From contig CM060731.1 in the NCBI GenBank assembly GCA_030704615.1, forward strand, positions 27,652,001-27,716,000: 64,000 nucleotides of DNA, read 5' to 3'. The notes beneath the pieces are model-generated. The model saw nothing but the letters and a program-made list of their open reading frames with translations. It was not told the origin of the DNA and made no database searches. Shown here piece after piece: positions 47,101 to 58,194 of this stretch. Within the stretch, counting starts at the first letter, position 1, and every line of letters starts with the position of its first letter. This DNA comes from Takakia lepidozioides. Lineage: Eukaryota > Streptophyta > Takakiopsida > Takakiales > Takakiaceae. The translations under genes and the position numbers were made by a program.

Positions 47101-49035
47101 ACTTCAATTTCTACTTCAGAAGTTGTGTGTCAATTGTCTTAAACCAGCTACTTCCCACATTGTTAGTGTGTTTGGATGTAGTTCATCTCTCCTCTGGCCT
47201 GGTGCTTCTCTTGTTTGTTATGTGGTCTTGTCCCGTCTGCTCTTTCGGCTTTCAGGGGAGGACCTGAAAGTTGCTTTCTTTCTTGCTTCTAATTTTGCGA
47301 CTTGCATTCAGGTCCCAATTACATGATCAGACCTAGTGGTGGCCTGAATGTCCCTCCAGTAATGCCGAGGTCTGGCCCAGGCTTGGGATTTGTGATGCCA
47401 GCTTCAGATGCAATTGCAAGTCAAGTTCACAACCCTAGGGGAGGAGGTGGGTCACAGCCGATGTTAATCACCGCCTCTGGACCTCAACCCATGCCTTCCG
47501 CGTGGTCAAGACTTCCATCTGGCATACTCGAAGGAAGGATGGAGCTGGGCCAATATATAGGCGAAGCAGGGGGGGGCATTACAGGACCATCTGGAACAGG
47601 TGGCTTCAATTCAGTCAGCAGAGGGTTTGCACCACGTTCCAGTAACCCAGGGTTCAGTACAAACCCAGGAGCACATGGTGGGACAAGACCTGCAAATGCA
47701 GTATCAGGCCCCATGTTTCCTTTAGAGTTACGACCACCTCTTGGGTCCACACCAAGGGGTTTCAACAGTCAACCCCTCCTATGGGGTATGGACCCCACGT
47801 CAGCGGCAGCCAATAATCGGCAGCGAATGATAGAGCAAGAACAAGGGCATGGGTTTTCACCATATCCACCAGTGGTTGGGGGGCAGCATCCAAGACCGGT
47901 GGCAGGTGGGTCACTACTTGGCACTGGACCTTCCATTGTTGGGAACTCTACATACAGTGAAGGTCGACCAGGAGGGACTCCTCTACTTTCAACTCCAACT
48001 GGACATCCACTCGTCGGGTCATCTCTTCAGTCTTTTGCTGGGATCCCTAACTCCTCCGATGTGAAATCAGGCACCACCCAGATGTCTGGCAATATTCCTG
48101 GCTCTGTACCTTGGGACAAAGTGCCCTCTCACCCAGGTTGGGATAAAGGTGGCGGCCCACCTATGTGGCATCAGACCAGTGGTCAAACATGGGAATCTCC
48201 TCAGCAGATGCCCCCTTCACGTCTGGCACCTGTCTGGGACCGTGCCCTCCCCCTTGGTGACTCTCCAAGCCTTCCCTCCCCTGGACAAAACCCATGGGGG
48301 ACCAAACCGTCACCTTCGCAAACTATGCCTTCACATACATCATCTTCAACACCTCCAATCCCTGTTTCCATTTCAGAAGCTTCGTGGTCCACGAGGCAAA
48401 ATCTGCGACCCTGGCAAGGCATGCCGTCAGGTCAGCCACAGCATCAGATGTTACCTCAGCAGCCACGTCCGCCACTCACTTTCCTGGGTTCAGGTTCTAG
48501 CTATCCACCTTGGAGGGGTTCTGGCCCCCCTGTTCCCATGCCTGTCCCATCTGCAACCCAACCTTCAGAGTTTAAAGGCCTGCCGCCAGGTCATCTCCCA
48601 CCTCATCGACCTGTTCCATGGGATCTTGGACGAGATGGTGTCAATTTTTCAGTTCAGCAAACCCCCCATTTCACAGGATCTTTCCATACTAAGAGAAGTG
48701 TGAACCAATCATATGATCCATTTGTGCCCACTTCAGCAGCTGGTACACTGCAGCCTCCACCACTGGTACATGGCAATTTCAGACCAGCTATGGTGGGAAA
48801 TTGGGATAAAAAAGGTGTGCAAGGGAGAGGCCCCGAATCATTTGGAGGTACTGGAAGCCAACCGGTGTTTGTTGGGGCCAGAGAGAACCCTGCCTTGCAG
48901 CAGCATTCCCTATCAATGACATCAGGGTCAAACCTCTCCCTCGCTCCACCCCCAGCTCCTCCTGTCCCTCCTTCAGGTGTTCAAGAAGTAGACGCTGAGT
49001 ATGAAAAGCTTATGGCATCTGTTGGAGTAACATAG
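35165..49035 (+). CDS. SF1/branchpoint-bridging-like protein (KH-QUA2, two CCHC knuckles, Pro/Gly-rich tail)
   Basis: Relative of splicing factor 1, which binds the intron branchpoint early in spliceosome assembly. Exons: 35165-35629, 36775-36903, 37248-37293, 37636-37718, 38126-38203, 38812-38865, 39049-39192, 44505-44559, 44801-44901, 46334-46414, 46927-47080, 47312-49035; 3114 nt, 1037 residues, all phases consistent. The N-terminus ends [18 protein letters not shown]. The SF1 helix-hairpin block has [20 protein letters not shown] (~180-198), and the KH domain (~240-333) has GPRG at 256-259 and [14 protein letters not shown]2 reads [14 protein letters not shown] (~338-352). Knuckles are C361-x2-C-x4-H-x4-C374 and C388-x2-C-x4-H-x4-C401. 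Exon 12 gives ~573 residues of Pro/Gly/Ser/Gln-rich tail. No RRM is seen, unlike Arabidopsis SF1. Confidence 0.9.
40478..40765 (+). repeat. 141-bp tandem duplication inside LINE ORF1
   Basis: GGATTTGGTACTCTGAATGG at 40478 recurs at 40619 (offset 141 = 47 codons), with the text [20 protein letters not shown] in both. A partial third copy (CAAAATCTATACATGGGGTA) follows at ~40745. The period keeps the frame. Confidence 0.8.
42964..42984 (+). repeat. (TTTAGGG)3 telomere-type repeat inside LINE reverse transcriptase
   Basis: Three perfect TTTAGGG units, the plant telomere repeat, in the text ATAGG(TTTAGGG)3TTAGC. They fall between FFDIGLG and [11 protein letters not shown] and create a TAG stop at 42980-42982. 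The unit matches the local coding text, so slippage is more likely than insertion of telomeric DNA. Confidence 0.85.
45814..46265 (+). repeat. Four tandem 113-bp repeats in SF1-like intron 9
   Basis: CTGTCATTGATTATCGCTCC recurs at 45814, 45927, 46040 and 46153, an exact 113-bp period. Units differ at only a few bases (CATAT/CAAAT, CCCGAG/CCCAAG, GGGCAG/GGGTAG). The array ends ~70 bases before the acceptor of the exon coding the second zinc knuckle (46334). Confidence 0.9.
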
Positions 49036-49887
49036 GGAAGCTTGTGGCATAAGGATATCTTGTTTCTTTGCCAGAGGTTGGTGTCCATCTCTTTTGCCGT
49101 GTATGTTTGTGGGTGTGCAAGCCTTTGTTTCTGTACCCCAAGTGTGTAGGACACCCTGATATTCTCAAAGCTCATATGAGTTCCCAACATATGAAGTCCT
49201 TCAAGAGCTCAAAGTGGACTCCATGTAAGGTCTGCCTTTTTTGTACATCAAACTTAGTTAACAAGTGACATCGTTGGCATGTTTAATATTGGACTCTCCA
49301 TTGGACTGCAATCTCATTTTATTTGCTTAGGTGATTTGACTAATCAAGATGGAAATTGAAATTGGATTATCATAATCTTCACATCTCCACTGGACAATCC
49401 AGATTCAGCTTTGGTATGAGCAATCCTATGCAGGTACATTGAGTAGTAGAAGCTTAAGACCGAGACGCCTGCTGGCCTGGGCTATACTGCTTTATGGTGT
49501 CTGCCTGTGGAGCCCCTACTTATATGGACATGGCAAGGCTCCACCTGGATCCATGCTCAGTATTCAAGCCATGCTTCATAGTGGCATGAATGGCAAGTAT
49601 GACATGCATGCATGGACGGATGGCAGATGGAACACATGAAACCATTTTCCATCAATTAACAAAAAGACATCCGATTATTTGAGTTGGGAAACCAAAATTG
49701 ATGTTTATTCATCGACTTTTGAAATTTTGGTTTGAAGTCAAATTGCACAAATCCAAAAGTATTGTTGAAAATAATGAGTGTGTATCTACTTGAACTTCCT
49801 TCAGAAACTTGCCCACAATTTGGTCAGAGTTGATGTCTAGATCCCAGCAGATGGAATTGCTTACCTCCCTACATGTTTCAAAGAGCA
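49036..49887. other. 3' flank of the SF1-like gene
   Basis: Presumably the 3' UTR and terminator. No gene or repeat is recognised in these 850 bases. Confidence 0.4.
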
Positions 49888-49895
49888 GTTTTATC

Positions 49896-50379
49896 CAGTG
49901 TTGGACTGGTATGCCGATAAGAAACTGGTATCAATACTGGTATGTATACTGGTATGAAGTACCAGACCAGTCTGGTATCACCTCAGGCCACTACCTAGCA
50001 TATACCCGTATTGGTCTGGTATCTGCTTCCTAATACTGTGAACGATACCCTTACCAGTCTGGTAGGTGGTTGAAAATCTGGTACCTGATACCAGTACCAT
50101 ATGCATGTTTGTGAGGAAAACCTAGGTATCAATACGTTGAGGAATACTTTGATCAATGAGAAGCATGCTTGTACACATTTATATGAGAAGTGGGCCTTTC
50201 AATATTTAACATATCATGAGATACCCGTAAAACACCACACCAATCAGGTATTATTGATACCACCATGGTATCCAAATCTCAGATTTTTGCCAATACCACT
50301 ACCTCCCTGGTATCACAATTGGCCAGAGGCCTATAGTACCAGCCTGGTGTGTTCAAAATACGATACCAGTCCAACACTG
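49896..50379. mobile_element. hAT-type MITE, 484 bp, with perfect TIR and 8-bp target-site duplication
   Basis: The termini CAGTGTTGGACTGGTAT (49896-49912) and ATACCAGTCCAACACTG (50363-50379) are perfect 17-bp inverted repeats. The identical octamer GTTTTATC flanks both ends (49888-49895 and 50380-50387), the hallmark of hAT insertion. CAGTGTTG is a common hAT terminus. No transposase is encoded. The interior is rich in CTGGTAT/ATACCAG. Confidence 0.88.
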
Positions 50380-50478
50380 GTTTTATCATGTGCAATTACT
50401 TTGCACCATTATATATACCCTAGCACCTACCGACCTAGCATTCTGTTTAGAAGATACATTGTTGACTATTGTTCAAAC

Positions 50479-51146
50479 CAGTGTTGTGCGGGTAAATCAT
50501 TTACCCGGATTTACCTGGCGGATAAATCAGGGTAAGGGTAAATGATTTACCCAGATTGGCCCATTTCATTTACCCTTACTCTTATCAGTATACTGATACC
50601 AGTACCCTCTGAAGGACAAGAGGAAGGGTAAATGAAATGGGCCAATCCGGGTAAAGTAAGAGTATTGGTATCAGTTTTAGGACATACCAGACTGTCTTGG
50701 TACCAAACACTTTCATACCAGTCTGGTCTATATAATAATAGATGTATTTTTTTTCCAGATATTGGTATGAGGATGAGTATCATGACCACAACACCGGCTG
50801 GTATGAGATATCAATTCTGGTATCACTCCAAATCCATCATTGAATAACAAGTTTATCAAATAGCAAGTATCAAGTGAAAACAAATACAATACAATAAAGA
50901 AAAATATATACATAAGTACAAATATGTAGGCATATGTACAAAAATTAGTATAGTGCACATACCAGAGTAAATGAGGAAGACGCTGGGGGGAGTACTGGTA
51001 TTGTGGCTAGTATGGAAAAACTGATACCAGCCTGGTCTTGGTATATGACCAAGTATTCTCCCAAATGATACCAGACTGGTCTGGTATCTAATACTAGTGC
51101 ATATACGTGTGCACATACCAGGCAATACCCTATATACCGGTACAAC
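50479..51146. mobile_element. CTGGTAT-rich hAT-like repeat, copy B
   Basis: Starts CAGTGTTGTGCGGGTAAATC and ends CGGTACAACACTG, imperfect inverted ends. 50670-51125 aligns with copy A at 9105-9535 in the same orientation (TATACCAGTCTGGTCTATATA; GAGTAAATGAGGAAGACG.). A second layer of GGGTAAAT/ATTTACCC inverted motifs at 50490-50650 and after 51146 suggests a composite. No 8-bp duplication was found. Confidence 0.55.
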
Positions 51147-52336
51147 ACTGGTAGATACCCTTACCCTTACCCCCTTACACGTCTCAAGGGTAAATAATTT
51201 CCATATACCCTTTATCCGCAAGTAAATGTTTAATACTTGAGGGTAAATAAAGAAATGTAGGGTATTCTGTATCATTGCACTTCTTCCTCCTCATGGAGTC
51301 TTGAAAGCGCAAGCGACAGCTCTTCTCTTTCTATCATCTCCACCACAAATGGTTGTGCGTTGAAGTGCTTGAAGACCAACCTAGCTGACTTCCAGTAAAA
51401 ATTCATGTTTCACTTCTTTTTATCTTGGATTACCTCTTGAATTGGAGTCAGAGTTTACTTGGCTCGTATGTGTCAGGGACGTGTAGATAGTTTGTTGAAA
51501 TGCATCCTTAACACATTCTAAATAAGTGACCAGAAGGATGTGGCAATGAGTCTGTAAGGTTGTGCTTGTCAATTTGGCTTGCCTGCATGAGTAAATCATG
51601 GGAAGAGTTGAGTATTGCAGCTTGTCAGCTGCCAATAAAAACAGTCTTTTGTAGTCCAAATCAATCATTTATCTGCTGACTGAGCAGCGATCTTATGGAT
51701 AGAAATACCTACCACCATGAGCATGTAATGTACCAGGTTTGCAACTGGCTGAATCAAATTTGGGGGACTAAAATGGGTGTCTTTTCCATCTACATCCATG
51801 TGGGGCCATGGATTCTCCTTGTGTTGCAGCTATCATTTTTACTTGATGAAACGTATTAGTGACAATTCAGATGAAGATGAACAAGGAGCTGGAGGATATC
51901 ATATTTTATTTAGCCATGTCTTATTATAATAGGTAGATTAGGTTAGTCGCGAGAGGTGGAGGCCAATGTGTGCTTGTGAGAGGTTGAGGTCTGGTTTGCA
52001 AGTATAGTCAAGCCATCTGGCTTCGTGTGATTATTATCTTTGGTGTGAAGAAACCAGTGCTGGGCGGTTATATAAATATTTTTGATAACCCCCGGTTCGG
52101 GTTCTCTCTTTATGATTGTCTTTTAGGAACCTCCGGTTCAGGTTATTTACTTTTTGACGATTTTCAAGAACCACCAGAGCCAGTTATTAAGTGGCTTTTC
52201 ATGTCTTCCGGTTGTGATACAATCGGTTATTTGGCTACTTTCATCTACCGGTTAGCCAATCTGGTTCGGACATATTATAAATCTTATAACCGGGATAGAT
52301 TTGCCGATTCTTGAAACGGTTACGTCTAGGAGATGT
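51147..52336. other. Intergenic, no gene seen
   Basis: GGGTAAAT motifs to ~51250, then unassigned AT-rich sequence. From ~52050 to 52310 there are repeated CGGTT/AACCG motifs (first: CAGTGCTGGGCGGTTATATA), reminiscent of another decayed hAT-type element, but no right terminus or duplication was found. Confidence 0.35.
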
Positions 52337-52533
52337 CCCCAACCACGAGGCCCCAGCCCTGGTGCTTGGTACCGTTGGAAAGCCCTCGACGAGGAGGGGT
52401 GCACGGGCTTGGTCTCATAATTTTTGGACCTGTTGTGTGGGAGATGTGGAATTTCAAGTACTTTGGGTCGTTGGAAATTCCCGAAAAATAGCAAAGTGGG
52501 CATTCCTGGGACGATGGTTGGAGCCTCGACAGG
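52337..52533 (+). repeat. 195-bp dispersed repeat, copy 2
   Basis: Aligns with 11429-11622 (GTCTCATAATTTTTG, GTGGGAGATGTGGAATTTCA and AGTACTTT, AAAGTGGGCATTC) and ends at the same GGAGCCTCGACAGG. Its right end coincides with the break in the gypsy reverse transcriptase, so it marks an insertion or deletion breakpoint. Confidence 0.6.
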
Positions 52534-55500
52534 TGTGAATGCGGTCTTTTCTCGGTCTTCTTCTGCCATCTGCACCTGGTTGTACCCACTGAACCCATCC
52601 ATGAATGAGTACATCTCATGTCCGGCCACTGTGTCCAACACTATTTCGGTGAAAGGTAGTGGAAATGGGTCTTTCTTGGTTCCTGCGTTTAACTTGCGGT
52701 AGTCCACATATACTCGTAATTTTCCATTTTTCTTGGGTACTATCACAATGGGCGATAACCATTGTGGTGTCTCTACTAGGTATATGAATCCTGCATCCAG
52801 TAATTTCTTGATTTCTTCCCAAACTTTAGCTGCATAGTTGGGGTTCATTCTGTAACGGTTCTGACAAATTGGTTTTGTGTCAACTTCCAATTCAATTCGG
52901 TGCTGACAGATGTTAGAAGGTATACCCTTCAAATCTTTGTAGTTCCAGGCAAATACATCCTTGTATTCACTGAATAATGCAGTGGCTTATTGTAGAAATG
53001 ATTCTTCAAGACCTGCACTTACTCGTATTATCTCACTATTCCCAGATTCACTTGAATCAATTGAGTTTCTTCCGTTACAGTCCATCCTGCAATCTTTTGT
53101 CCGATGGTTGCAATCGTGGCAGGTACTTCACTGATTTTAATGTCCTCTTCTCTTTCTTGATAAAAACGGGCAGGGTGTTGAAGTGTGTCCATAGCTTCTT
53201 CCTCTGGATCTTCCGTTCTCGAAGTATTCGGTTCTCCTTGGGTATCCACCATGTGACATCCTACTGTTGTGGTATGTTTGACCACTAATTGCCCAATAGG
53301 TTCCAACTGTGGATGTGTTGCATATACTGTGGCTTCTTCTTCATCTAACAGTCCACTAGACCAATCATACTCTTCCACTATGCAAGGTCATTTTTCTCGT
53401 GGAATGGTACCTCATTGTTTCGTAGTGATGGTGACTTGTTCTGATCCCTTTTTGATCGTGAGAGTCTAACTTCCCCAATCGTGGTGTGATTGGGCTTGTG
53501 TTAACCATGGTCGCCCAAGTTGTAGCGAATATCCTTCTGCCACATCCTCCATTCTGAGAATGGTTACTGATACTTCGTATACCAGTCCCGCTACTTCCAT
53601 TGCAAGCCGTCTGATGATACCTAATGGTTGCACTTTTCGTTGAATAACCATTCGTACCGTGAATGGAGCAGGTTCCATGTGCCCCAATCCTAGTGACTTT
53701 TTCATCTTTTCTGTCATGATATTCACTCCGGATCCTCCATCGATGAGTACATCCGTTACCAACTTCTGTCCAATACGTACTTGTATTACGGGTATTGCTT
53801 CGTCGTAGTCTGGAGTTTGTCGTATAGTTGTGGGTTTAATCGTGTAAACTTCTGGTGTTGGTTTTTGTTTTTGTGTGGGGGTCAATGCCTCGATTGCCCA
53901 AAATAAAGTTTTTTGCAGTGTGGAGCAATTTTTAGTAATTGTCCAATGGTAATTTGGGTCTTGGTCTGGCATATTACTTCAGCCAATTATGTTTCCGTGG
54001 TTGCATTCGCGGTCTTCATCGTTGTTCTGATTTGATTATCTGGAGTTGGCTCTCCAGAAGGTATATGGGTTCCCTCTTGCATTTGAGCTATGGCTTTACT
54101 TACCTCCCGGTGTAAGCTCTTTTCTTCCTGCCATGCTGCACTTTCTGGATATTGTTTCCGTTCTTCTTCAATTTCCTTATCTGGAGGTTTCTGTTTCTTG
54201 GCCTGAGTTCGGGTTACCGCAAAGGTATCCACTACAGGGGTTACCACACTCACGGCTACACTCGGTCCGGCTTCCATATTTCCCACTTCTGCCTCATGCT
54301 TGATTCGCAACTGGCATTCATGTTTCCAGTGTCCCTCTTTCTTGCAGTAGTGGCATCTCGTGATTTCTTTGTTTCTGGGTTGATGTTCTCTATCCCGTGG
54401 TGGATAGTCATCTCGTGGCCTCTGATAACGATTACCCATATTGTATCGTCTTGGTCCATCCGATCCTCCCCGTCGGATTTGGACTTGGTGTACCCCCACC
54501 TCTCGTGTGTACCCAATCTTCTTGGCCCGTTGATTGTAAATACAATGGCTGGTATTATGATTGTTTATACGACAAATATCACAGTATTTGTCTTTCATGT
54601 GGCATTCCGTTGCCAAGTGTCATGCAGTTCCGCATTTGTGACACCATGTTGCCTTCCGTGGCCCTTCATCTTGATAGCCTCTGCTATCTTCTGATCCAAA
54701 ATGGTTTTGTCAATCACTTTTTTCTTCTTTTGATTGGGTTTTTCTTCATCATCAGAGTCTTCTTCTTCCAAGGGATCCTTGGAATCTTTACTTTTGCTCT
54801 GATGAAATCCCAATTCCAATTTCTTTGCAGTTCCTACTGCTTGTTAGGCATGATTGTAACCATGGTTACGTATTCAGGACGAAGTCCGTTGATGAACCAT
54901 GATTTTGCAAATTATCCCCTGGTGCTTGAGGTAGCTTCCTGATCAGAGTCTTCATTCTCTCCAGGTAGTCGACTACCAATTCTTTCTTTTTCTGTCTCAG
55001 GTTTTGTAATCCTGTAAAGATTTCAGATGTGGATTTGTTGGATCTATATCTTTCTTGAAACGCGGTTTTCATATCCGCCCAATTTGCAAAGTGATTGGCT
55101 GGAAAAGTTGCCAACCATTCAATGCCTTTCCTGGCCATTGAACAAGGAAATAATCGGATCTTTTCCTGGTCTATTACTTCATTGTAAATGGTGCACATGT
55201 TCTCAAATTGATTAAGATGGATATCCGGATCAGATTTCCCATCATATAAAGGGAACGATGGTCTGGTTGCTTGCTACTAAAGCCATTGGTGCTGCTGGTG
55301 CAACTGGTTGTCCAAACTGGGATGGTCCCGCTGCTGCCGGTTGTGGTGGTGTTGGTGTTTGTCTTCCAAACAATCATTCAAAGCTAAGAGGTCTTTGTCC
55401 CAATGATAGCCGTCTTCCAGCTGCTGTCCCTACTAAGCTTAATGAAGCTTTAAAAGCTTTGAGTGCAGTCCTGGTTATCCTTTCTGGAGAAGTAGTTTCA

Positions 55501-56474
55501 CTTCTTTCACCTTCTTCACTCAGAATATTCTCAAATCTTTCTTCCAATATTTCAGCAAAGCCTCGATTTGGACTTGTTACTGTAGAAGGTCCTTCAGATC
55601 TTTCTTGTGGTAACCATTCATCAAGTGCATTACTGACAACTTCTTCTGGTGTAGTGTTCCTACTTTCCACCGATCTGATTTCCTGATCTTCTGGTTTATC
55701 ATTGTCAATTTGTCTTGATGTCTCACCTTAAATAATATTCAAGTTTTGTAATTATGGGAACTCTTCTATTAACCGAGCCTCCCTTTCTGCAACATATTTC
55801 TCTATTCGTTCAGCTTTGTCTTGCTTAGCTTTTTCTTTTATTTCCTCATTCATTCCCACATCATATGCAGAATTCTTTTTCAATACCCTTGAATCAGTCT
55901 TGGTATGTCAGTAAAGAAAATTTATAGTGGTCTCTACCCTTTCTCCAAGTTTTACCCTATCTTGCCAGAATCTGTATTACGACTTAATTTTCCCTTCTAC
56001 TGATTGATCACCAATCTTTTAATGGGCACAATAATACCATCTGTCTTTCTCAGTGTATCTGACTTGCAACAAGTCTTTGGGTATCCAGTACTCCACTGCT
56101 TCTATGATCATGTGACAATATTCATAATTTGAACATCATTATCTGAAAATATAACTAGTGCAACAAACTTTTCTGATTGGGATTAGAGCAATCAATAAAG
56201 CTAGACGGGACAACCATTCTTCACTTCTGATTCTACATTCCCAAGGTGCTCGTATAATACTGATCACTCCTCCCTTCAATCCCCATTTGTCATCTTCTTT
56301 CGCAATTGAAAGAAATATCTTATGTTGTATTGTTATTGGTAAGTCATGAATGTTTTCCATTCCTTTGCTTCCGTTGACTCGTTCTTTTGTGATTTCAAGA
56401 AATCACTGAGTAACCATCCTTCCTTGAGTACACTTGAACTCAACATACCGTTAGTCCCCAGTATGGTCGCCAAA
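52534..56474 (-). mobile_element. Decayed Ty3/gypsy retrotransposon internal region (gag, protease, partial RT)
   Basis: Read on the minus strand from a primer-binding-like TTTGGCGACC (56474 downward). Gag lies around 55200-54870 (ARKGIEWLATFPANHFANW). CCHC text near 54330 reads CHYCKKEGHWKHEC, with a cysteine-rich block CHMKDKYCDICRINNH at ~54600. The aspartic protease shows DVLIDGGSGVNIM (~53740). Reverse transcriptase starts at ~52930 (ELEVDTKPICQNRYRM, KKNGKLRVYVDYRKLN, YSFMDGFSGYNQV) and stops at KTAFTP (~52540), before the catalytic YxDD. Integrase and the rest are missing. Many stops and frameshifts show it is dead. Confidence 0.85.
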
Positions 56475-57177
56475 TGTTAACCGCTGGTTTATGACTTCGA
56501 CAAAACAGGCTATCAGCACTACTGCCCATTTCCTAAGACATGCAACAGAGGTTGTCCGACGGTATGCTTTCAAAAATGATTATGAAGTAATCGTTTGAAG
56601 GATAGCTAAACCATGAACATCGTATGAATTCATCTCCCTGCAGGCTGCTTAATCCTATTGATTAAGCTCAACTTACAGTCTATGTGGCATGGAAGATCTC
56701 AGTCGAAAATACTGAAGTCATTAAGCAAATGGTAATTAAGGCAACAAGAACTATCATGAGATGATACACATTCTCATCATCTCACGTTCTCTCATAATGC
56801 ACATTCTCTCCATCTCACGTTCACTCTCACTACAACAGATCGCGGTAGTTATGACTGCCAAACCGTGGTAGTCATGGTTTTCTTGACTTTGACCATGACT
56901 GCACCATGTTTTTATATGAAATTGACCTCCCGCAGTCGTTCATACGACTGTAGTCATATGAACGACTATCTAAATAGTCGTCTGTATGACTACATGGCTC
57001 CGGAATGGGCGGAAGGCTGGTCAACGGTAATTGACCAGATTTAGCTCACCATTCATAGTCATTTCCATGACTACAGTGTACATGGATGAGGTTACATAGT
57101 CATGATGACTACTGGGGATTTTGTAATTTGATGTGTATAATACAATTAAAACACCATATGATCATATGAATGACCAA

Positions 57178-57255
57178 TGGGTGTAATGGTTAACAGGTAG
57201 TGAACTCTTATAGTAAAGCGGTTGCAGGTTCAAACTCCTCTAAGTACAATCAAAT
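57178..57255 (+). repeat. tRNA-like segment inside the CACTA-like element
   Basis: GTGTAATGGTTAACAGG resembles an A box and GCAGGTTCAAACTCCT, ~45 bases on, a B box. No cloverleaf closes well. It may be a captured SINE head of a different family from those at 6.2 and 12.7 kb. Confidence 0.4.
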
Positions 57256-57296
57256 GAATAAGATGGCCCTAGGGTTAGTAGACGAGCTGGGTATAG

Positions 57297-57461
57297 CACG
57301 TGGTACCCTAGATGGACTGCCACGTGGTTTTTTCATTATTATAAAATGCATTATGCCACGTGGCACAATGCGGTGCGACGCGGCGTTTGACATATGTTTT
57401 TAGTTTTTTAGTTTTTTTAATTTAATTTAATTTTTTAAATCAATTGCGTCTCGCCACGTGG
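57297..57461. promoter_or_regulatory. Cluster of four CACGTGG (G-box) motifs
   Basis: CACGTGG cores at 57297, 57321, 57357 and 57455, the last three preceded by GC, two of them as GCCACGTGGC palindromes. G-boxes bind plant bZIP and bHLH factors. They lie in the unique core of the CACTA-like element, so they may simply be element sequence. Confidence 0.4.
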
Positions 57462-58194
57462 CGCGGCAGCGGCGGCTGGAGTATGATATATATGACTGCA
57501 GTGAGAGATATCACTTGGTTCATATGACTGTAGTCATCCGGACCGTACCATCCTGTACTCATTGTATTGACTTGGTTTGCACGACTTACAGTCATAGAAG
57601 TCATATGTACCGTTCATGACTACAGAATAGTCATATATACAGTCATATATACCGCGATCTGTTATAGTGCTCTACACAGAGATACTTCGAATAGCATGGC
57701 TTTACTTCAGAGTTCGTCATATCATCACAGAAGTACACATTGAATCACTCTGAGTCTCTGAATACACACTAATCACTGATACTCATATTGCTCCCTTCTA
57801 AGTTGCGTGTAGCCTTTTTGTACTATGCTCGAAAGAGCCATTACAGCCTGCGGTCATTAATGACCGTTTCCCTAACTGCCTATGCAACCTAAAAGGTGTG
57901 CTAAAAAGTGGCTCGCTGCAGTGGTCGTGAGCCATAGTGGTAAACGGTCCACTACTCCCTCTATTGGTTAAAGCCGATGCTAATGTGGCCGTGTGATATC
58001 GTGGTTCACGGCCCACGGTTATTACACTACCCACTACTGCTCCCGTGGTAATGTACTCTTGTTCCGCCATTTGCTAAGTACCGCGTACTTAGCCGTTTCT
58101 GCCTGTGACCAGGTAGTGTACATCCATCACTACCCGGTATGTCTCGTTGTGACCCTCGCTGTCTGGCCCTTGTAGCATAGCCGTTATCAACTGC

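Larger units (their letters stand above)
56828..57669. mobile_element. Non-autonomous CACTA-like DNA transposon, 842 bp
   Basis: The termini CACTACAACAGATCGCGGTA (56828-56847) and TATACCGCGATCTGTTATAGTG (57648-57669) are inverted repeats beginning CACTA. CTCT flanks both sides (56824-56827, 57670-57673); CACTA elements usually duplicate 3 bp, so the exact duplication is unclear. The hexamer AGTCAT/ATGACT occurs 17 times, in two terminal zones (56852-57106 and 57491-57646) and not in between, the subterminal-repeat layout of CACTA elements. No transposase is present. Confidence 0.78.
56475..58190 (-). mobile_element. Probable LTR of the gypsy element, split by a DNA transposon
   Basis: Immediately upstream (minus sense) of the primer-binding-like site the LTR would end ...GGTTAACA at 56475. 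Its other edge is placed near 58190, where CGTTATCAAC precedes the L1 element; this edge is a guess. Subtracting the CACTA-like insert (56828-57669) leaves about 870 bp, an ordinary LTR length. No partner LTR is present, because the other end of the element is truncated. Confidence 0.45.

Noticed and set aside
48149-48703. 184-codon plus-strand frame inside the last SF1-like exon, and shorter antisense frames there
   Set aside because: Overlaps the Pro/Gly-rich tail in another frame; the biased codons of that tail produce long shadow frames.
54152-54942. Two ~180-codon plus-strand frames within the gypsy element
   Set aside because: Shadows of the minus-strand gag region, which carries the CCHC motifs.
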